Shown: positions 53,689 to 63,664, numbered from the stretch's first letter. The stretch is 64,000 bases of DNA from JABDMH01 sp050298535 (GCA_050298535.1 JBNKUI010000083.1:1-64000), one strand, 5' to 3'. Notes: generated by a model from the letters alone, not told the origin. A program made the numbers and translations.

Positions 53689-55644
53689 ATGAACTTAGTA
53701 AAGAATTTTGCAGCCACACTGCTACTCATGTTTTGGTCGGGCCAAATTTCAGCCCAGAATCAATTGATTGCCATCTTTTCAGTTGATGCTGGTAAATACG
53801 AACGAATCAACACGCCGGTTAGTGCTGATATTACAGGGTTACCCTTGAAAGTTGCAACTCATGATCTCCAACTCATTGAAGTGACTGGAGGTGACGGTTC
53901 CGTGGTCAATTCGCAGTTAGAGACAGGTCAAAGAGATCGTCTGTGGTGGGTGTTGGAGGGATCTACCGCTCCCGGAAAGGAGCGCACCTTCGAGTTGCAT
54001 TTAGTAGAAAAAGGGATAAAAAGTGAAGGTGTGCGGGTCATGGATACTCAGACTGCCATTCAATTTCAAATCGGAGGTAAAGAGGTTCTTCAGTATGTAT
54101 ATGAGAAGCCCTCAGTACCTGATGGTGTCGACGAAGTGTATAGCAGGGCGGGATATATCCATCCTTTGAAGTCACCAAATGGTACGCGACTGACGCGGAT
54201 CCAACCACCTGATCATTACCATCATTATGGTATTTGGAACCCCTGGACACACACAGAGTTTGAAGGAAAAGAGATCGATTTCTGGAACCTAAATAAGCGT
54301 CAAGCCACAGTAGATGTGATCGGTACTCCATCCATTGTTGAGGGGCAAGTCTTTGGTGAGCTGCATACACAACACAAGCACAGGGTGAAAGGTCAAGATG
54401 GGGCTGATGATAAAATTGCCCTGCACGAATCCTGGAACATCCGGGTCTACGATGCAAGTCCGGATCAGGATATTTATTTGGTGGATATCAACAGTGAGTT
54501 AAGTTGTGCCACACAAAGTCCTCTTACTATTACCGAATATAGATACCAGGGATTTGGATTTAGAGCCACTGAGGTATGGGACGATGAAAACACGCTATTA
54601 AAGACTTCTCAGGGTTTTGATAAGTCCAATGGCAATGCGACTCGTGCACGATGGTGTGACATCCGAGGTCCCGGTGTGGCTGGCACTTCAGGAATTAGTT
54701 TCATGACGCATCCTTCAAACTATAACTTCCCCGAACAGCTCAGAATCTGGCCAGTCGGCGCAAACAATGGAGTAGAAAATGTCTTTCTGAACTTTAACCC
54801 GGCGCAAGATCGCGACTGGCATCTAGAGCCTGGCAATCAGTATGCTTTGAAATATAGACTCCTCGTTTATGATGGAGCTATGGACAGTACTACCTTGGAA
54901 CGATACTGGGCAGATTATGGTCACCCACCAAGAGTCACCATGACCCCAGTGGGCGAATTGGAGGGCAAAAAGGTCCTTGTGTATATCAAGAATGGTGAGG
55001 GATATGTACATGAGAACAGAGCAGCAAGTGTGGCTGCGATTGAAAAGTTGGGAGCAGACCATGGATTTTCCGTTTCATGGTCAGAAAATCCTGCCTTATT
55101 TACAAGTGACTCTCTTTGGGACTTTGACGCATTGATCTTTTCAAATACAAATAATGAAGGATTTGATACAGAAGAACAGAAGTCTGCTTTTAAGAAATAT
55201 ATTCGGTCGGGTAGGGGTTTTGTGGGTATTCATTCTGCCAGCGGAAGTGAACGTGACTGGTCCTGGTATTCACAAATGATAGGGGGGCAATTTCATCGGC
55301 ACCCACCTTATCAACCTTTTAGGATTAATATACTGGATCGGAATAACCCTTCGACCTCCTTTCTGCCCGAGGTGTGGGAGTGGGAAGATGAGTGCTACTA
55401 CTTTAAGGAATTGAATCCGGACATACAGGTACTCATGGCGGCTGATCTATCAACTGTCGAGGACGAACGAAGATCCGAATATCCAGACGATACATTTGGG
55501 GACCAGTTTCCCCTGGCCTGGTGCCAACAGTTTGAAGGTGGTAGACAGTGGTATACCGCATTGGGACATCAATCTGCTCATTACATTGATTCTCGTTTTA
55601 TGGCGCACATACTTGGCGGCATACAATGGGTCTTGGCGGAGTGA
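53689..55644 (+). CDS. PmoA-like/ThuA-domain fusion protein, secreted
   Basis: The protein has 651 residues from ATG at 53689, which gives a clean signal peptide (MNLVKNFAATLLLMFWSGQI, then SAQ). A GTG at 53629 would add 20 residues. An N-terminal PmoA-like DUF6807 domain (about 25-410; HPLKSPNGTRLTRIQPPDHY, then HHYGIWNPWT) is followed by a ThuA-like domain (about 430-650; KKVLVYIKNGEGYVHENRA, GRGFVGIHSASGSERDWSWY). ThuA-type domains occur in sugar utilisation. The oxidoreductase gene follows on the same strand, so a role in carbohydrate catabolism is likely. The substrate is unknown. Confidence 0.88.
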   Translation: MNLVKNFAATLLLMFWSGQISAQNQLIAIFSVDAGKYERINTPVSADITGLPLKVATHDLQLIEVTGGDGSVVNSQLETGQRDRLWWVLEGSTAPGKERTFELHLVEKGIKSEGVRVMDTQTAIQFQIGGKEVLQYVYEKPSVPDGVDEVYSRAGYIHPLKSPNGTRLTRIQPPDHYHHYGIWNPWTHTEFEGKEIDFWNLNKRQATVDVIGTPSIVEGQVFGELHTQHKHRVKGQDGADDKIALHESWNIRVYDASPDQDIYLVDINSELSCATQSPLTITEYRYQGFGFRATEVWDDENTLLKTSQGFDKSNGNATRARWCDIRGPGVAGTSGISFMTHPSNYNFPEQLRIWPVGANNGVENVFLNFNPAQDRDWHLEPGNQYALKYRLLVYDGAMDSTTLERYWADYGHPPRVTMTPVGELEGKKVLVYIKNGEGYVHENRAASVAAIEKLGADHGFSVSWSENPALFTSDSLWDFDALIFSNTNNEGFDTEEQKSAFKKYIRSGRGFVGIHSASGSERDWSWYSQMIGGQFHRHPPYQPFRINILDRNNPSTSFLPEVWEWEDECYYFKELNPDIQVLMAADLSTVEDERRSEYPDDTFGDQFPLAWCQQFEGGRQWYTALGHQSAHYIDSRFMAHILGGIQWVLAE

Positions 55645-55678
55645 GTTTTCTAGCATATTTTCAAAAAAACTTATCAGT

Positions 55679-57097
55679 ATGAAAAAACAAAAGAAAAAGG
55701 GGATGAGCAGACGCTCTTATCTCAAGAAGTCAGCTCTGGCTGCTACAGGAATGATAGCTGTGCCTACGATTGTTCCTGCTTCTGTCTTTGGGAAAAACGC
55801 TCCGAGTAATAAAATCACGGTAGGACAAATAGGCTGTGGCCGCATTGCCCGAGGTCACGACCTCCCAGGAGTCTTGCAGTATGATGTGGCTCGTGTGGTG
55901 GCAGTCGCTGACGTCGATATGAAGCGTGCAAAAGACGGTAAGGAGTTGGTAGAAAAATGGTACAAAGAAAATCGGGGCAGTGATAAGATGGTTGATGTGG
56001 CAGTATACCAGGACTACCGGGAAATGCTGCTCGATGATGCGATTGATGCAGTAGTCATCAGTACTCCTGACCACTGGCATGCGCAGCCAGCCATGGAAGC
56101 AGCGATGGCCGGTAAGGATGTCTATTTGCAAAAGCCCACTTCGCTGACAGTAGCTGAAGGACGGGCTATGGCCGATATGATCAAGGAAAAGGGGATTATC
56201 CTGCAGGTTGGTACACAGCAGCGGTCCAGTGATCAGTTTAGGATCGCGGCTGAACTAGTACGCAACGGAAGGATCGGAAAATTGCATACCGTGCGTATTG
56301 GACTTCCGGGTGATCCTCCGGGGCCTGAAGTGCCCGAAATGCCAATACCTAAAAATCTGGACTATGATATGTGGTTGGGTTCTACACCTGAGGCATACTA
56401 TACTGAGACCCGAGTACATCCACAAAAGGGCTATTCCCGACCGGGTTGGTTACGATGTGAGCAGTTTGGCGCCGGTATGATTACTGGCTGGGGACAGCAC
56501 CATATCGATTCTGCCCATTGGGGTATGGACACAGAATATACTGGTCCAATCGCTGTAGAAGCTATTGCTGAATTTCCCAGAAGTGGTTTGTGGAATGTGC
56601 ATGGAGACTTTATGGTGAAGGCTACCTACGAGAATGATATTATGATGTTTATCAGTGGAGGATACACCAACGGAATTCGTTACGAAGGTACCGATGGTTG
56701 GATTTTCGTATCAAGAGGCAATTATCAAGCGACAGCCAGTGATCCGGTAGCGAAAGAGGCCAGTGCCAAAGCCCTGGATGCCAGTGATCGATCCATTCTC
56801 ACTTCTGAGATCGGAGAAAATGAGATACATCTCTACAAAAGTGATGAGCAGCATGGAAACTGGTTAGACTGTATCAAGAGTCGCAAGCAACCCATTTCTC
56901 CTGCAGAAATTGGTCATCGCACCTGCACAACTTGCCTGATCAGTCACATTGCTATGAAGGTGGATCGCAAATTAATGTGGGATCCAAAGACAGAGCAATT
57001 TGAAAATGATGCTGAAGCAAACGCTATGCTTTCACGTCCTCAAAGAGCTCCCTGGGGATATGAGCATATCAATACAGAAGCAAATCTGAAGAAGTAG
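55679..57097 (+). CDS. Gfo/Idh/MocA-family oxidoreductase with Tat-type signal
   Basis: The protein has 472 residues from ATG at 55679; the longer frame extends into the previous gene and is rejected. The N-terminus MSRRSYLKKSALAATGMIAV has a twin-arginine motif. The Rossmann part (GQIGCGRIARGHD; VVISTPDHWHAQPAMEAAMA) and the EKP-like QKPTSLTVAEG motif place it in the Gfo/Idh/MocA family. It also has ITGWGQHHIDSAHWG, typical of the large periplasmic Bacteroidota branch. It oxidises or epimerises sugars with a bound nicotinamide cofactor. It is paired with the PmoA/ThuA gene 34 bp upstream. Confidence 0.92.
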   Translation: MKKQKKKGMSRRSYLKKSALAATGMIAVPTIVPASVFGKNAPSNKITVGQIGCGRIARGHDLPGVLQYDVARVVAVADVDMKRAKDGKELVEKWYKENRGSDKMVDVAVYQDYREMLLDDAIDAVVISTPDHWHAQPAMEAAMAGKDVYLQKPTSLTVAEGRAMADMIKEKGIILQVGTQQRSSDQFRIAAELVRNGRIGKLHTVRIGLPGDPPGPEVPEMPIPKNLDYDMWLGSTPEAYYTETRVHPQKGYSRPGWLRCEQFGAGMITGWGQHHIDSAHWGMDTEYTGPIAVEAIAEFPRSGLWNVHGDFMVKATYENDIMMFISGGYTNGIRYEGTDGWIFVSRGNYQATASDPVAKEASAKALDASDRSILTSEIGENEIHLYKSDEQHGNWLDCIKSRKQPISPAEIGHRTCTTCLISHIAMKVDRKLMWDPKTEQFENDAEANAMLSRPQRAPWGYEHINTEANLKK

Positions 57098-57099
57098 GA

Positions 57100-57969
57100 T
57101 TGAATCTACTGAAAGAAGTTATAGTTCCGCCGCAGATCAGACCTATTCGAATGTCTGATTTTGCGGCGGTCGAATTTGAGGATATTGCTAGCAGAAAGGG
57201 TATAAAGAAAGCCTTTTCCAGAGGCCTGATCTATTGTAATGGAGAATTGGCAAAGTCTGGTCAATGGTTACGCGGTGGTGAGACGCTTTCATTCTATCAG
57301 GACGATACATCGATCCCTGATTTTTCCTATCCGGTAGAAATACTATTTGAAGATGATTTTCTGGTGGCCGTTGATAAGCCGGCAGGACTGCTCACTAACG
57401 GATATACACTACGTACCACTGAAAATGCCGTGGCAAAACTTGCTACCAGATCGCAGCAATTTGATGCACTTCCATACCCCAGGGCAGTCCATCGCCTGGA
57501 TTTTGCAACCTCTGGAGTTTTGTTATTTGCAAAGACCCGCAAGATACTTCGGGCGCTAGGCAGAGTATTTGAACAGCAACAGATCACAAAACATTATCTG
57601 GCAGCTACATTGGGTAAGATGCCTGCATGTGGATCAGTGCAGGTGCCTGTGGATGAAAAGAAAGCAGTGACAGACTATCAGGTGATGTGCTGTCGTCACT
57701 CCGAGAAGTACCACTGTTACAATTTACTGTGGGTATCTCCTCATACCGGCCGGACACATCAAATTCGTCGTCATCTTATGGCAATCAATCATCCTGTGAT
57801 TGGGGATCCATTATATTTTTTGCCTGGGCAGCGGGTGAAGCGGAGAGGCTTTCTACTCCGTGCAATCTCATTGAGGTTCATGCATCCCGGCACTCAGCAA
57901 GAATTGGATATTCGTTGTGACCTATCAAGACGATTTCGAAAGATTTTTCCTGAATATAATTTTGATTAG
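57100..57969 (+). CDS. RluA-family pseudouridine synthase
   Basis: The protein has 289 residues from TTG at 57100, two bases after the oxidoreductase stop; an ATG at 57151 would cut part of the S4-like region. It has the S4-like N-terminus (DFAAVEFEDIASRKGIKKAF), catalytic H131-R-L-D134 in the HRLDFATSG motif, and the RluA-type SPHTGRTHQIRRHLM. It converts uridine to pseudouridine in rRNA or tRNA. The closely spaced upstream gene suggests co-expression, but the link to sugar oxidation is not obvious. Confidence 0.9.
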   Translation: MNLLKEVIVPPQIRPIRMSDFAAVEFEDIASRKGIKKAFSRGLIYCNGELAKSGQWLRGGETLSFYQDDTSIPDFSYPVEILFEDDFLVAVDKPAGLLTNGYTLRTTENAVAKLATRSQQFDALPYPRAVHRLDFATSGVLLFAKTRKILRALGRVFEQQQITKHYLAATLGKMPACGSVQVPVDEKKAVTDYQVMCCRHSEKYHCYNLLWVSPHTGRTHQIRRHLMAINHPVIGDPLYFLPGQRVKRRGFLLRAISLRFMHPGTQQELDIRCDLSRRFRKIFPEYNFD

Positions 57970-58128
57970 TACCAGGTACACTAGTTCATCAGTTTTTGCT
58001 CGCATTTTCTCCTTGTCTGCTTCGATCCAGGTCATGAGCTCTTCCTCTGAGGCAAGTTGACTGCTTTGGCCTTCTAGTTTTATTGTATAGGCAAATATCA
58101 CCGATAGTAAGATGGTTAATCTTTTCAT
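57925..58128 (-). CDS. Small possible secreted protein
   Basis: The 67-residue frame has a signal peptide (MKRLTILLSVIFAYTIKLEG) and an acidic helical part (ASEEELMTWIEADKEKMRAK). Its last 15 codons run into the 3' end of the pseudouridine synthase gene on the other strand. The start and signal look real; the C-terminus may be a truncated remnant. Confidence 0.45.
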   Translation of the reverse strand: MKRLTILLSVIFAYTIKLEGQSSQLASEEELMTWIEADKEKMRAKTDELVYLVLIKIIFRKNLSKSS

Positions 58129-58280
58129 ACTGCTTAATATTTAATTTAAAGTATGAAAGGTGAGATCCTGGAAATAGGATTTTTGTTTCACATACAAGGA
58201 CTTTCGTTTCAAAAAGTAACTAGTCCGATAACATTCATTATTTTCTTTCTTTTAAAGAGTCTTTATTAGGTTTTTAAAGA

Positions 58281-59240
58281 ATGAAAAGAAGATTATTTTC
58301 CAAAATTGCTGGGCTTTATTCATCTGGTTTGTTTTACCGTACACTGCCAAGTTTCCAAAAAAATAATAATGTCATGGATTCAAAGTATATACATCAAATC
58401 GAGGTTGGTCATCTCAAGTGCACTATTCTGTACGATATGGATTTTGTCTATAAGGGTAAGGACTTTTTTATGAATGCTGAGGAAGCAACCATTGAAAAGG
58501 AATTGATGCAATATGGTCAAACCCTTGATCAAATACCCTCTCCATATATAGGTCTACTTATGGAGGATGGGAAGAATCGGATTCTAATTGACACAGGTGT
58601 TGGATATATGGAAGCGGCTCAGGAAATCAATGGCCAAAAATTTCAGCTGGAAGGAAGATTGCAGGGATTGCTCCGAGAAATAGGTGTGGGAGCTCAAGAA
58701 ATAACACATCTGGTACTTACGCATTTTCATCCCGACCACATTGGGGGTGTTTATTCTGACCTTGGGGACCTGATCTATGCAAATGCCTCAATTTATGCGC
58801 ATCAGCATGAATGGGACTATTGGATGGGAAGTCAATCTGCTGATCAACCTCCTATTTTTAAGTATTTTATTGACCATAATATTGTACCCTTAAAGGATGA
58901 AAATATTCATTTAATCTCTACTGATGAAGAGGAAATTTTGGAAGGAATTCGATTGATTAAGACTCCTGGACATACACCCGGTCATTTGAGTGTGTCGATA
59001 CAATCTGAAGGGCATTCTGTTCTATATATATCAGACACCTGGCTCCATCCGCTACAGATAAAACACTTAGATTGGAAGACCATCTACGATCTTGATCACG
59101 AAAATGCTTTAAAGTCTCGAAAACAGATGCTCGAAAAAGCCTATGAAGAAGATATGTTAGTGCAAAGCTTTCACTTTCCATTTCCTGGATTGGGTTTCGT
59201 TGATAAGGTAAAGGACGGATGGATATGGGTGCCAAAGTGA
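58281..59240 (+). CDS. Metallo-beta-lactamase-fold hydrolase
   Basis: The protein has 319 residues; a start at the ATG at 58374 is also possible. It has the MBL motif H148-F-H-P-D152-H153 (VLTHFHPDHIGGV), the TPGHTPGHLS histidine and the SDTWLHP aspartate, so both metals can bind. The N-terminus contains RRLF and a weakly hydrophobic segment, perhaps a Tat-like signal. The family includes lactonases and other hydrolases; the substrate here is unknown. It stands alone, convergent with the next gene. Confidence 0.88.
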   Translation: MKRRLFSKIAGLYSSGLFYRTLPSFQKNNNVMDSKYIHQIEVGHLKCTILYDMDFVYKGKDFFMNAEEATIEKELMQYGQTLDQIPSPYIGLLMEDGKNRILIDTGVGYMEAAQEINGQKFQLEGRLQGLLREIGVGAQEITHLVLTHFHPDHIGGVYSDLGDLIYANASIYAHQHEWDYWMGSQSADQPPIFKYFIDHNIVPLKDENIHLISTDEEEILEGIRLIKTPGHTPGHLSVSIQSEGHSVLYISDTWLHPLQIKHLDWKTIYDLDHENALKSRKQMLEKAYEEDMLVQSFHFPFPGLGFVDKVKDGWIWVPK

Positions 59241-59241
59241 A

Positions 59242-59270
59242 GAGGCATTCACTAAAATTGTCAATGCCTC
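59242..59270. terminator. Hairpin between convergent genes
   Basis: GAGGCATT (59242-59249) and AATGCCTC (59263-59270) form a perfect 8-bp stem in the 37-bp gap between the MBL gene and the convergent secreted-protein gene. There is no T tract on either side, so it is a weak candidate for a bidirectional terminator. Confidence 0.45.
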
Positions 59271-59277
59271 CTTACAG

Positions 59278-59919
59278 CTATCGGGTATAAGCTATTCTCC
59301 GTGATGCTTTTCGCATTAATGTATTGACAAGTTCGCCTGGTGTGCTGCCAAAGGATCTTGAAACCCCTTTATTGTAATTTGCCAACAGCATCCCATCATT
59401 GCCATTGTGAATGGACAGGTTAATCATGGCAGCATTTGTTTTTCCCCATACTCCAAATATCAACCTTAATGCAACGGCTGCTTCTTCAGACATAGGCTTA
59501 TTGGTTTCAAATGTCCCCATCACTACGGCATCCACTTTAAGTATTTCGGCCAGTTCTTCAGGTAAATAGTGTTCGATATCGTAAACTGATATACCCGCAT
59601 CAGCCAGGAGAATGTTGGTCTTCTTTGGGTCCTGGACGTCTACCGTGAGAGATCCACGTTTGTCTCGTTTCAAAAACCAGGCGTGTAGGGCATATTGTAT
59701 CATTTCGCCCTCAGCCAGTTCCATGATTTCTAATTGCTCTGCGGTTATTTCACGCATTTGTCGGGGCCTGAGATTGATCGAAGTATGAAATGGAAGCACT
59801 GCAATGATCTTATGATCTTTGGCGATTTGATCAAAATCGGGATTATTATAGAGCCTGGTTTGCGAATAAGCAAGTTGACCCATCATCATGAAGCCAATGG
59901 CCATAAATAGACTTTTCAT
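59278..59919 (-). CDS. Secreted protein of unknown function, CsgG/GNA1162-like at the start
   Basis: The 213-residue protein has a signal peptide (about 1-19). The mature start has an IAVLPFHTSINLRP strand resembling the CsgG/GNA1162 lipoprotein fold, and later KVDAVVMGTFETNKPMSEEA. It has no lipobox, so it may be periplasmic. I do not know its function. A similar fold is used by proteins that assemble envelope structures. Confidence 0.7.
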   Translation of the reverse strand: MKSLFMAIGFMMMGQLAYSQTRLYNNPDFDQIAKDHKIIAVLPFHTSINLRPRQMREITAEQLEIMELAEGEMIQYALHAWFLKRDKRGSLTVDVQDPKKTNILLADAGISVYDIEHYLPEELAEILKVDAVVMGTFETNKPMSEEAAVALRLIFGVWGKTNAAMINLSIHNGNDGMLLANYNKGVSRSFGSTPGELVNTLMRKASRRIAYTR

Positions 59920-60040
59920 AACACAAGTTTTTAAGTTTGAGTAAAATCAATAGATGTCTCAGACAAAGAGAGAAGGGGAGGGTTTTTTCCATAAAATGAT
60001 GTAGATCTGGCCAATTTCCAATAAAACTGTGCTGGGAGCA

Positions 60041-61711
60041 ATGTTTAAAGCGGAATACTGGTTGCTTTTCAGTATTTTATCAAAGGAGTCGCCGAGAATC
60101 ACCTTGAGAAGCCAAAAGATGTCATGGGTTGTGTTTTTTGGAGTAGCTATATCGCTTACTGCTTCTGTCTTATCCGTTTGGTACGGACCCAATGTTCCTT
60201 TCCTCGATGATTACCATTTGTGCCTTGATTTCTTGAATGAATTTGTTGCCTCTGGGAAAGAGTTGCCTGTGCTATTTGAAAAGAGAAATGGACATTTTTT
60301 TGTTACCCAAAAGATGATTTTTATCCTGGATTATCTGTTGTTTGGAAAAGTGGACTTCAGACACTTCGTAGTTATAAATAATGTCGTATTTGTATCAATA
60401 TTTTACATCATCTACTGCATCCTTAGAAATTCCCGAATTGAGAAAATTCATTTTCTCCCATTACTACTCATTGGCTGTGTTCCCAACTTTTACTTAAATA
60501 ATCATTCTTCATCTTTTTTACATTTTAGCTCAATTCTCTTTTGTCTTCTCGCTTTTCTATATCTGGATCGAAAGAGTTGCAGGGCATTTATATTGGCTTC
60601 CCTTTTTGCTATTCTTGCAGCTTTGAGTTCGGGTGGGGGTCTGCTCGTGTACTTCGCGGCTCTTCCGCTTCTATGGATCAAGTATGAGAGACCTTTCTTA
60701 TTGGCTTGGCTGTTGCAATTTCTCATCCTTGCCGTGTTATATCTTACGGGACATGATTCCGGATCAGGAGGTGATTTTTTCAAAGTGTTTGGTATCAGTA
60801 ATTGGCTCATATTATCTGGCAACTTTTTTCTATTCTTTGGATCCTTTTTTAAGCCATTATATGGTAATTATCACGTGTGGTCCCTAATTATTGGAATGGC
60901 TGGCATTGCAGCATTGACGTATGTATTTTGGGATAAGAGGAAGTTTTTAAAGCATCATCCTCTTTTGTTATCCGGACTACTTGTAGGACTTCTATTAGGA
61001 TTTGCTTCGACCATCATGCGATCTCAATATGGACTGGGTTCCACCACTTCTGATCGCTACCGACTGTATCAGTTTATTTTTTGGGCATTTTTATATCTCC
61101 TTCTTGTGTCCATGCATAGGATGAAGTTGGAGAAGTGCTATCCCTGGGTTTTGATAGGATCTTTCTTGATATATGGTCTGAGAATGAATAGATCCGTAGC
61201 CGAGATCCATTTTAGGAGCATGCAATTACTGGAAGGGATGAAGTACTATCAAACATTTGAAGATGTTGGGCAACTCACTTACCGAGACCTAAATACCGCA
61301 GGAAGGATCCTTGCCCGATCAAAAGACCTTAATATTTACAGCATTGAAGCACAATCATTTGATTTATTCTTTGGTAAGGTAGAACCGGATGTTTCAGGAC
61401 TTGGAATTTTGACCGCCGAACTAGATATAGTTCAAAGACTAGACAATTTTATGCATGTAGAGGGATGGGTCTATTCGGATCTAGATATGCAGAAGCGAGA
61501 CAAGGTTTTATTTTTTGTAGAAGGTAATGAGGGACGAACGTATTACTCCACAGGACCGATTATTACTGCTGATAACTGGTTGCCAGTAAAAGACAATAGT
61601 TTCTCTATCACGATAGAAGGAATATCTGGAGATGAAAGAATGGGAGTAACTATTTATCGTACGGGCATTGGTGTAGTTGGTGAGCAATTCGTTGACCTTG
61701 GATCTCAATGA
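60041..61711 (+). CDS. Polytopic membrane protein, possibly GT-C glycosyltransferase-like
   Basis: The protein has 556 residues from ATG at 60041, preceded by GGGAG; an in-frame GTG at 60029 is less likely. About ten transmembrane helices (about 30-400) are followed by a soluble C-terminal domain of about 130 residues. The first loop has PNVPFLDDYHLCLDFLNEFV, whose acidic pair resembles the catalytic loop of GT-C enzymes. No other motif confirms it. It is flanked by unrelated genes on the opposite strand. Envelope polysaccharide synthesis is a guess. Confidence 0.7.
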   Translation: MFKAEYWLLFSILSKESPRITLRSQKMSWVVFFGVAISLTASVLSVWYGPNVPFLDDYHLCLDFLNEFVASGKELPVLFEKRNGHFFVTQKMIFILDYLLFGKVDFRHFVVINNVVFVSIFYIIYCILRNSRIEKIHFLPLLLIGCVPNFYLNNHSSSFLHFSSILFCLLAFLYLDRKSCRAFILASLFAILAALSSGGGLLVYFAALPLLWIKYERPFLLAWLLQFLILAVLYLTGHDSGSGGDFFKVFGISNWLILSGNFFLFFGSFFKPLYGNYHVWSLIIGMAGIAALTYVFWDKRKFLKHHPLLLSGLLVGLLLGFASTIMRSQYGLGSTTSDRYRLYQFIFWAFLYLLLVSMHRMKLEKCYPWVLIGSFLIYGLRMNRSVAEIHFRSMQLLEGMKYYQTFEDVGQLTYRDLNTAGRILARSKDLNIYSIEAQSFDLFFGKVEPDVSGLGILTAELDIVQRLDNFMHVEGWVYSDLDMQKRDKVLFFVEGNEGRTYYSTGPIITADNWLPVKDNSFSITIEGISGDERMGVTIYRTGIGVVGEQFVDLGSQ

Positions 61712-61740
61712 AAGGAATTTCGGTAATGCTTGATGATAGT

Positions 61741-63576
61741 TTATGCTATTTTCCTGTAGTCAGTGATTACTAACTCTACTTTGGTGCCCTCATTACTATC
61801 TATATGGACGGTTGCTTCTAATTGTTCTTTAAAAGCATCAATAAGTCGATATCCAAAGGATTGATTTAATTGGGTGACATCGGGAGCAGTCATACCAATC
61901 CCATTGTCGGAGACACTAAGTATAAGCTGATCGTTTATTTCACCTAGTGACACCGTAATAGTCCCTATGCTATTTTTCGGGAATGCATGTTTGAGCGAGT
62001 TACTTAATAGCTCATTGACTATCAAGCCGAGTGGCACCACGGTGTCAACATCCAGGTCCAGGTCGTCAATATTTAAATGCAGTGAAATCCTATCCGGTGA
62101 AATGTTATATGAATCGAAAAGATTCTGGCTCAGTTTCTCAAAATATTCTTTCATGGCCACTCCAGTAAAGTTCTCTTCCTGATATAAATTCTGATGAATT
62201 AAAGCCATAGATTGCACACGATCCTGCCCTTGCTTGAGAGCGTCAAGTGCATTTATATCTTTTATATGTTCAGATTGTAGACTCAGTAAAGAACTAATAA
62301 ACTGCAGGTTATTTTTGACACGATGATGGATTTCACCCAATAGTATCTCTTTCTCTTTTAGACTTTTAGAAATGAGTGTATTTTTCTCTTTTAGAAGAGC
62401 TTCGTTTCTTTGCCGGCTTTTGAGTTGCCAATAAATTAAAAAGGCTATGGCAGTAAGTCCCAGGAGACCGGTGATAAGGAAGGCTCGCTGTCGATTGGCA
62501 CTCTGTATTTTCAAGTCCTTTATCTCATTTTCTGAACTTAAAAGTGCAATTTCCTGATCTTTCTTTTCGGTTTCGAATCTTTGCATTGCATCCAGCATGG
62601 CTTCGTCCTGCTGTTGATTGATCAGTGAGTCCTTTGCCCTTATGAAATTATTTAAAGATTCCACCGCACCCACCATATTTCCCGTTTCCTGATGATATGC
62701 TGATAAGTACTCATATCCCTGCATCAGGTCGCGATACAGGCGGTTTCTGGTAGCAAGTTCTATTGATCTTTCAATATTCGTTCGTGCCTTTGCAAATTGT
62801 TTCTTTTTTAGAAAAGCATATCCTAGACCCGCAGCATTTTGTGCTTCCTGCTGTAAGTCCAGTCCTCTTGTGAGTTTTGACTCAGATTCTTCAAAATGTG
62901 AAATGGCTTCATCCCAATTACCCAGCATTACATGACTACCTCCAATATTACCTAATGCGGTGGCTAACTCATCTCTCTTGTCCAAAGATCTGAACAGAGG
63001 TATCGCTTGGGATAAATAGAAGATGGAAGAATCAAATTGCTCCATAAGCATGTGTTCAGCACCGATATTATTAAGACTGTTAGCAATCCATTCTTGATTA
63101 TTAACCGATCTGAATTTCTCGAGTGCTCTCCGGTAGTAACCAATAGTTTCATCATATCGACCTCTGATTCTTGAGCAAGATCCTATATTGTTAAGGAGTA
63201 TGCCTTGATACAAAGTGTCATTCAAAGACTCGTATTCATGAAGAGCCGCCAGATAATAGGTGATCGCTGAATCAGGTCTTCCACCTACCTGATGGCACAT
63301 GCCAATGAAGTTGGTGCCTCGGGCCATTTCTGCCGGATCTCCTATCTGATGTGCAATTGAGTCAAAGACGAGAGCGTACTGATACGCCTCCTCTGTATTT
63401 GAAAATAGCGTGTTTCGCACTAGAGCATTAAGCTGTTTGATTTTATTGGTATCAACGGTCTCTAGCTCCAGGGCCCTGTGTAAGCTATCGATTGTGCCAT
63501 CAATTTGTCCGTTGGTATGGAGAGCAAATAACAGCAATAAGAGGGTTGCCCCAGCAATGATTTTAATTTTGCGCAT
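61741..63576 (-). CDS. TPR sensor histidine kinase (HisKA_2 type)
   Basis: The 611-residue protein has a signal peptide (about 1-23) and a periplasmic TPR array (about 50-320; for example GILLNNIGSCSRIRGRYDET). A transmembrane helix (about 363-382), a coiled coil, and a HisKA_2 domain follow, with the phosphoacceptor in ILLGEIHHRVKNNLQFISSL (near 414). A HATPase domain completes it (VNELLSNSLKHAFP; SVSDNGIGM). No response regulator is adjacent. The TPRs may sense periplasmic partners. Confidence 0.92.
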   Translation of the reverse strand: MRKIKIIAGATLLLLLFALHTNGQIDGTIDSLHRALELETVDTNKIKQLNALVRNTLFSNTEEAYQYALVFDSIAHQIGDPAEMARGTNFIGMCHQVGGRPDSAITYYLAALHEYESLNDTLYQGILLNNIGSCSRIRGRYDETIGYYRRALEKFRSVNNQEWIANSLNNIGAEHMLMEQFDSSIFYLSQAIPLFRSLDKRDELATALGNIGGSHVMLGNWDEAISHFEESESKLTRGLDLQQEAQNAAGLGYAFLKKKQFAKARTNIERSIELATRNRLYRDLMQGYEYLSAYHQETGNMVGAVESLNNFIRAKDSLINQQQDEAMLDAMQRFETEKKDQEIALLSSENEIKDLKIQSANRQRAFLITGLLGLTAIAFLIYWQLKSRQRNEALLKEKNTLISKSLKEKEILLGEIHHRVKNNLQFISSLLSLQSEHIKDINALDALKQGQDRVQSMALIHQNLYQEENFTGVAMKEYFEKLSQNLFDSYNISPDRISLHLNIDDLDLDVDTVVPLGLIVNELLSNSLKHAFPKNSIGTITVSLGEINDQLILSVSDNGIGMTAPDVTQLNQSFGYRLIDAFKEQLEATVHIDSNEGTKVELVITDYRKIA

Positions 63577-63664
63577 GAAGCCATGGTAAGTGTAGCCTAC
63601 AATTTATCGAATCCTAAGGATTTCTAATAGCAGGACTCTAGGTAAAGGGCCTTATAAAAGAAAA

